In this document: positions 16,207-16,894 of the stretch, piece by piece
Layout of the letters: each line of letters begins with the position of its first letter
Position numbering within the stretch: the stretch's first letter is position 1
Source of the DNA: Phoronis ovalis
Lineage: Eukaryota; Phoronida; Phoronidae
Direction: 5' to 3'
Length of the DNA stretch: 16,894 nucleotides
NCBI GenBank assembly: GCA_028565635.1
Contig: JAOXYB010048391.1
Location: forward strand, 9,812 to 26,705
Position numbers and translations under genes: made by a program
Notes under the pieces: generated by a model
Database searches by the model: none
Told to the model about the DNA's origin: nothing
Seen by the model: the letters and a program-made list of their open reading frames with translations, nothing else

Positions 16207-16894
16207 GTCTTTCCCGAAATGGGGTACCAAATATAAAGCTGATCAGATAAAAACCGAAGCAGTTATTGTGCGACAAAGAAAAGTCGGATATTCATATCGA
16301 CATATGACCAACTTCTCAAGGTCAATTTGAAATGTCACTTGGTCTAACGCACCCACCAACCTATGACCTTCGTGAATCCACCTTCGAATCGTCAAGTCAA
16401 CGTTTCGTCTTTCCCGAAATGGGGGCAACGTAATGTGCACTATCGGGAAAAAACATGGCCGCCAGTCGGCCATCTTGAACGTGATCCACGTCAAATTGCA
16501 GACTGTCTGCATTTTGACCTGTATTTACCCTGTACCACATATAAAGCTGATCGGATAAAAACCGAAGCAGTTATTGTGCGACAAAGAAAGTGTTACGCAC
16601 AACAAAAAAAGTCGGATATTCATATCGACATATGACCAACTTCTCAAGGTCAATTTGAAATGTCACTTGGTCTAACGCACCCACCAACCTATGACCTTCG
16701 TGAATCCACCTTCAAATCGTCCAATCCTCACTTCGTCTTTCCCGAAATGGCCACCAGTCGGCCATGTTAGAAGTAATCAGGGTCAAATTTATATCCAATG
16801 TGTACTTACCCTGTACATAATATGAAGATGATTCGACAAAAACAAAAGCTATTATTGCAAGCTAACATCTCGAGAACAAACATGGCTGCCAGTC
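16207..16894 (-). repeat. Tandem dispersed repeat, about three units, running off the window
   Basis: The phrases ATAAAGCTGATC (16233 and 16541), GTCGGATATTCATATCGAC (16283 and 16611) and GTCTTTCCCGAAATGG (16207, 16407 and about 16736) recur head to tail, with a spacing of about 308-328 bp. One unit has a 20-bp insertion, and the first unit is internally deleted. A third partial copy enters from about 16750 and continues past the window. The same family occurs at 3107-3505 in the opposite orientation. Open frames of 89 and 90 codons here are parts of the repeat. Confidence 0.85.

Noticed and set aside
16243-16635. 89- and 90-codon open frames on both strands
   Set aside because: Both fall in the tandem repeat and overlap each other on opposite strands.

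Overview
The window is AT-rich, intron-bearing animal DNA. It has spliced exons with GT-AG borders, a tandem C2H2 zinc-finger array, many short inverted-repeat transposons and microsatellites, and no bacterial gene layout. The main gene and several repeat motifs (a GGGAGATAATTC-type motif, and ACAAGAGG followed by a hairpin) suggest an invertebrate, probably a mollusc or other lophotrochozoan. That placement is inference from remembered motifs, not a database result.

Layout. (1) 1-1145, + strand: the 3' part of a C2H2 zinc-finger array that enters from the left. Its frame is open from base 2 to a TAG at 641-643 and the rest is broken fingers. A 249-bp three-finger block is duplicated almost perfectly, and most fingers have lost a zinc ligand or a core residue. 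(2) 1146-5570: gene-poor DNA with two well-delimited non-autonomous inverted-repeat transposons (1317-1752 with a 9-bp target duplication; 2285-2645 with a 7-bp one), a tandem dispersed repeat (about 3107-3505), possible pogo-like ends, and a dinucleotide repeat. (3) 5574-15531, - strand: the C-terminal part of a Dispatched-family RND/sterol-sensing membrane protein, closest in my recollection to DISP3 (PTCHD2). Thirteen exons join with consistent phase across twelve introns to give about 811 residues plus the stop. The 5' exons lie beyond the right edge. Intron 1 uses a GC donor. Intron 8 is about 2.2 kb, against 0.37-0.70 kb for the others, and holds a candidate nested + strand transcription unit: a TATA box, a short leader exon, a splice pair, and an ATG directly at the acceptor. 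(4) 15580-16894: a 175-bp inverted-repeat element, then tandem copies of the same dispersed repeat seen at 3.1-3.5 kb, in the opposite orientation.

The only clearly functional gene is the Dispatched-like one. The zinc-finger array looks like a decaying pseudogene or gene end. The nested unit in intron 8 is the least explained element and the best candidate for something undescribed; its product is not recognised.
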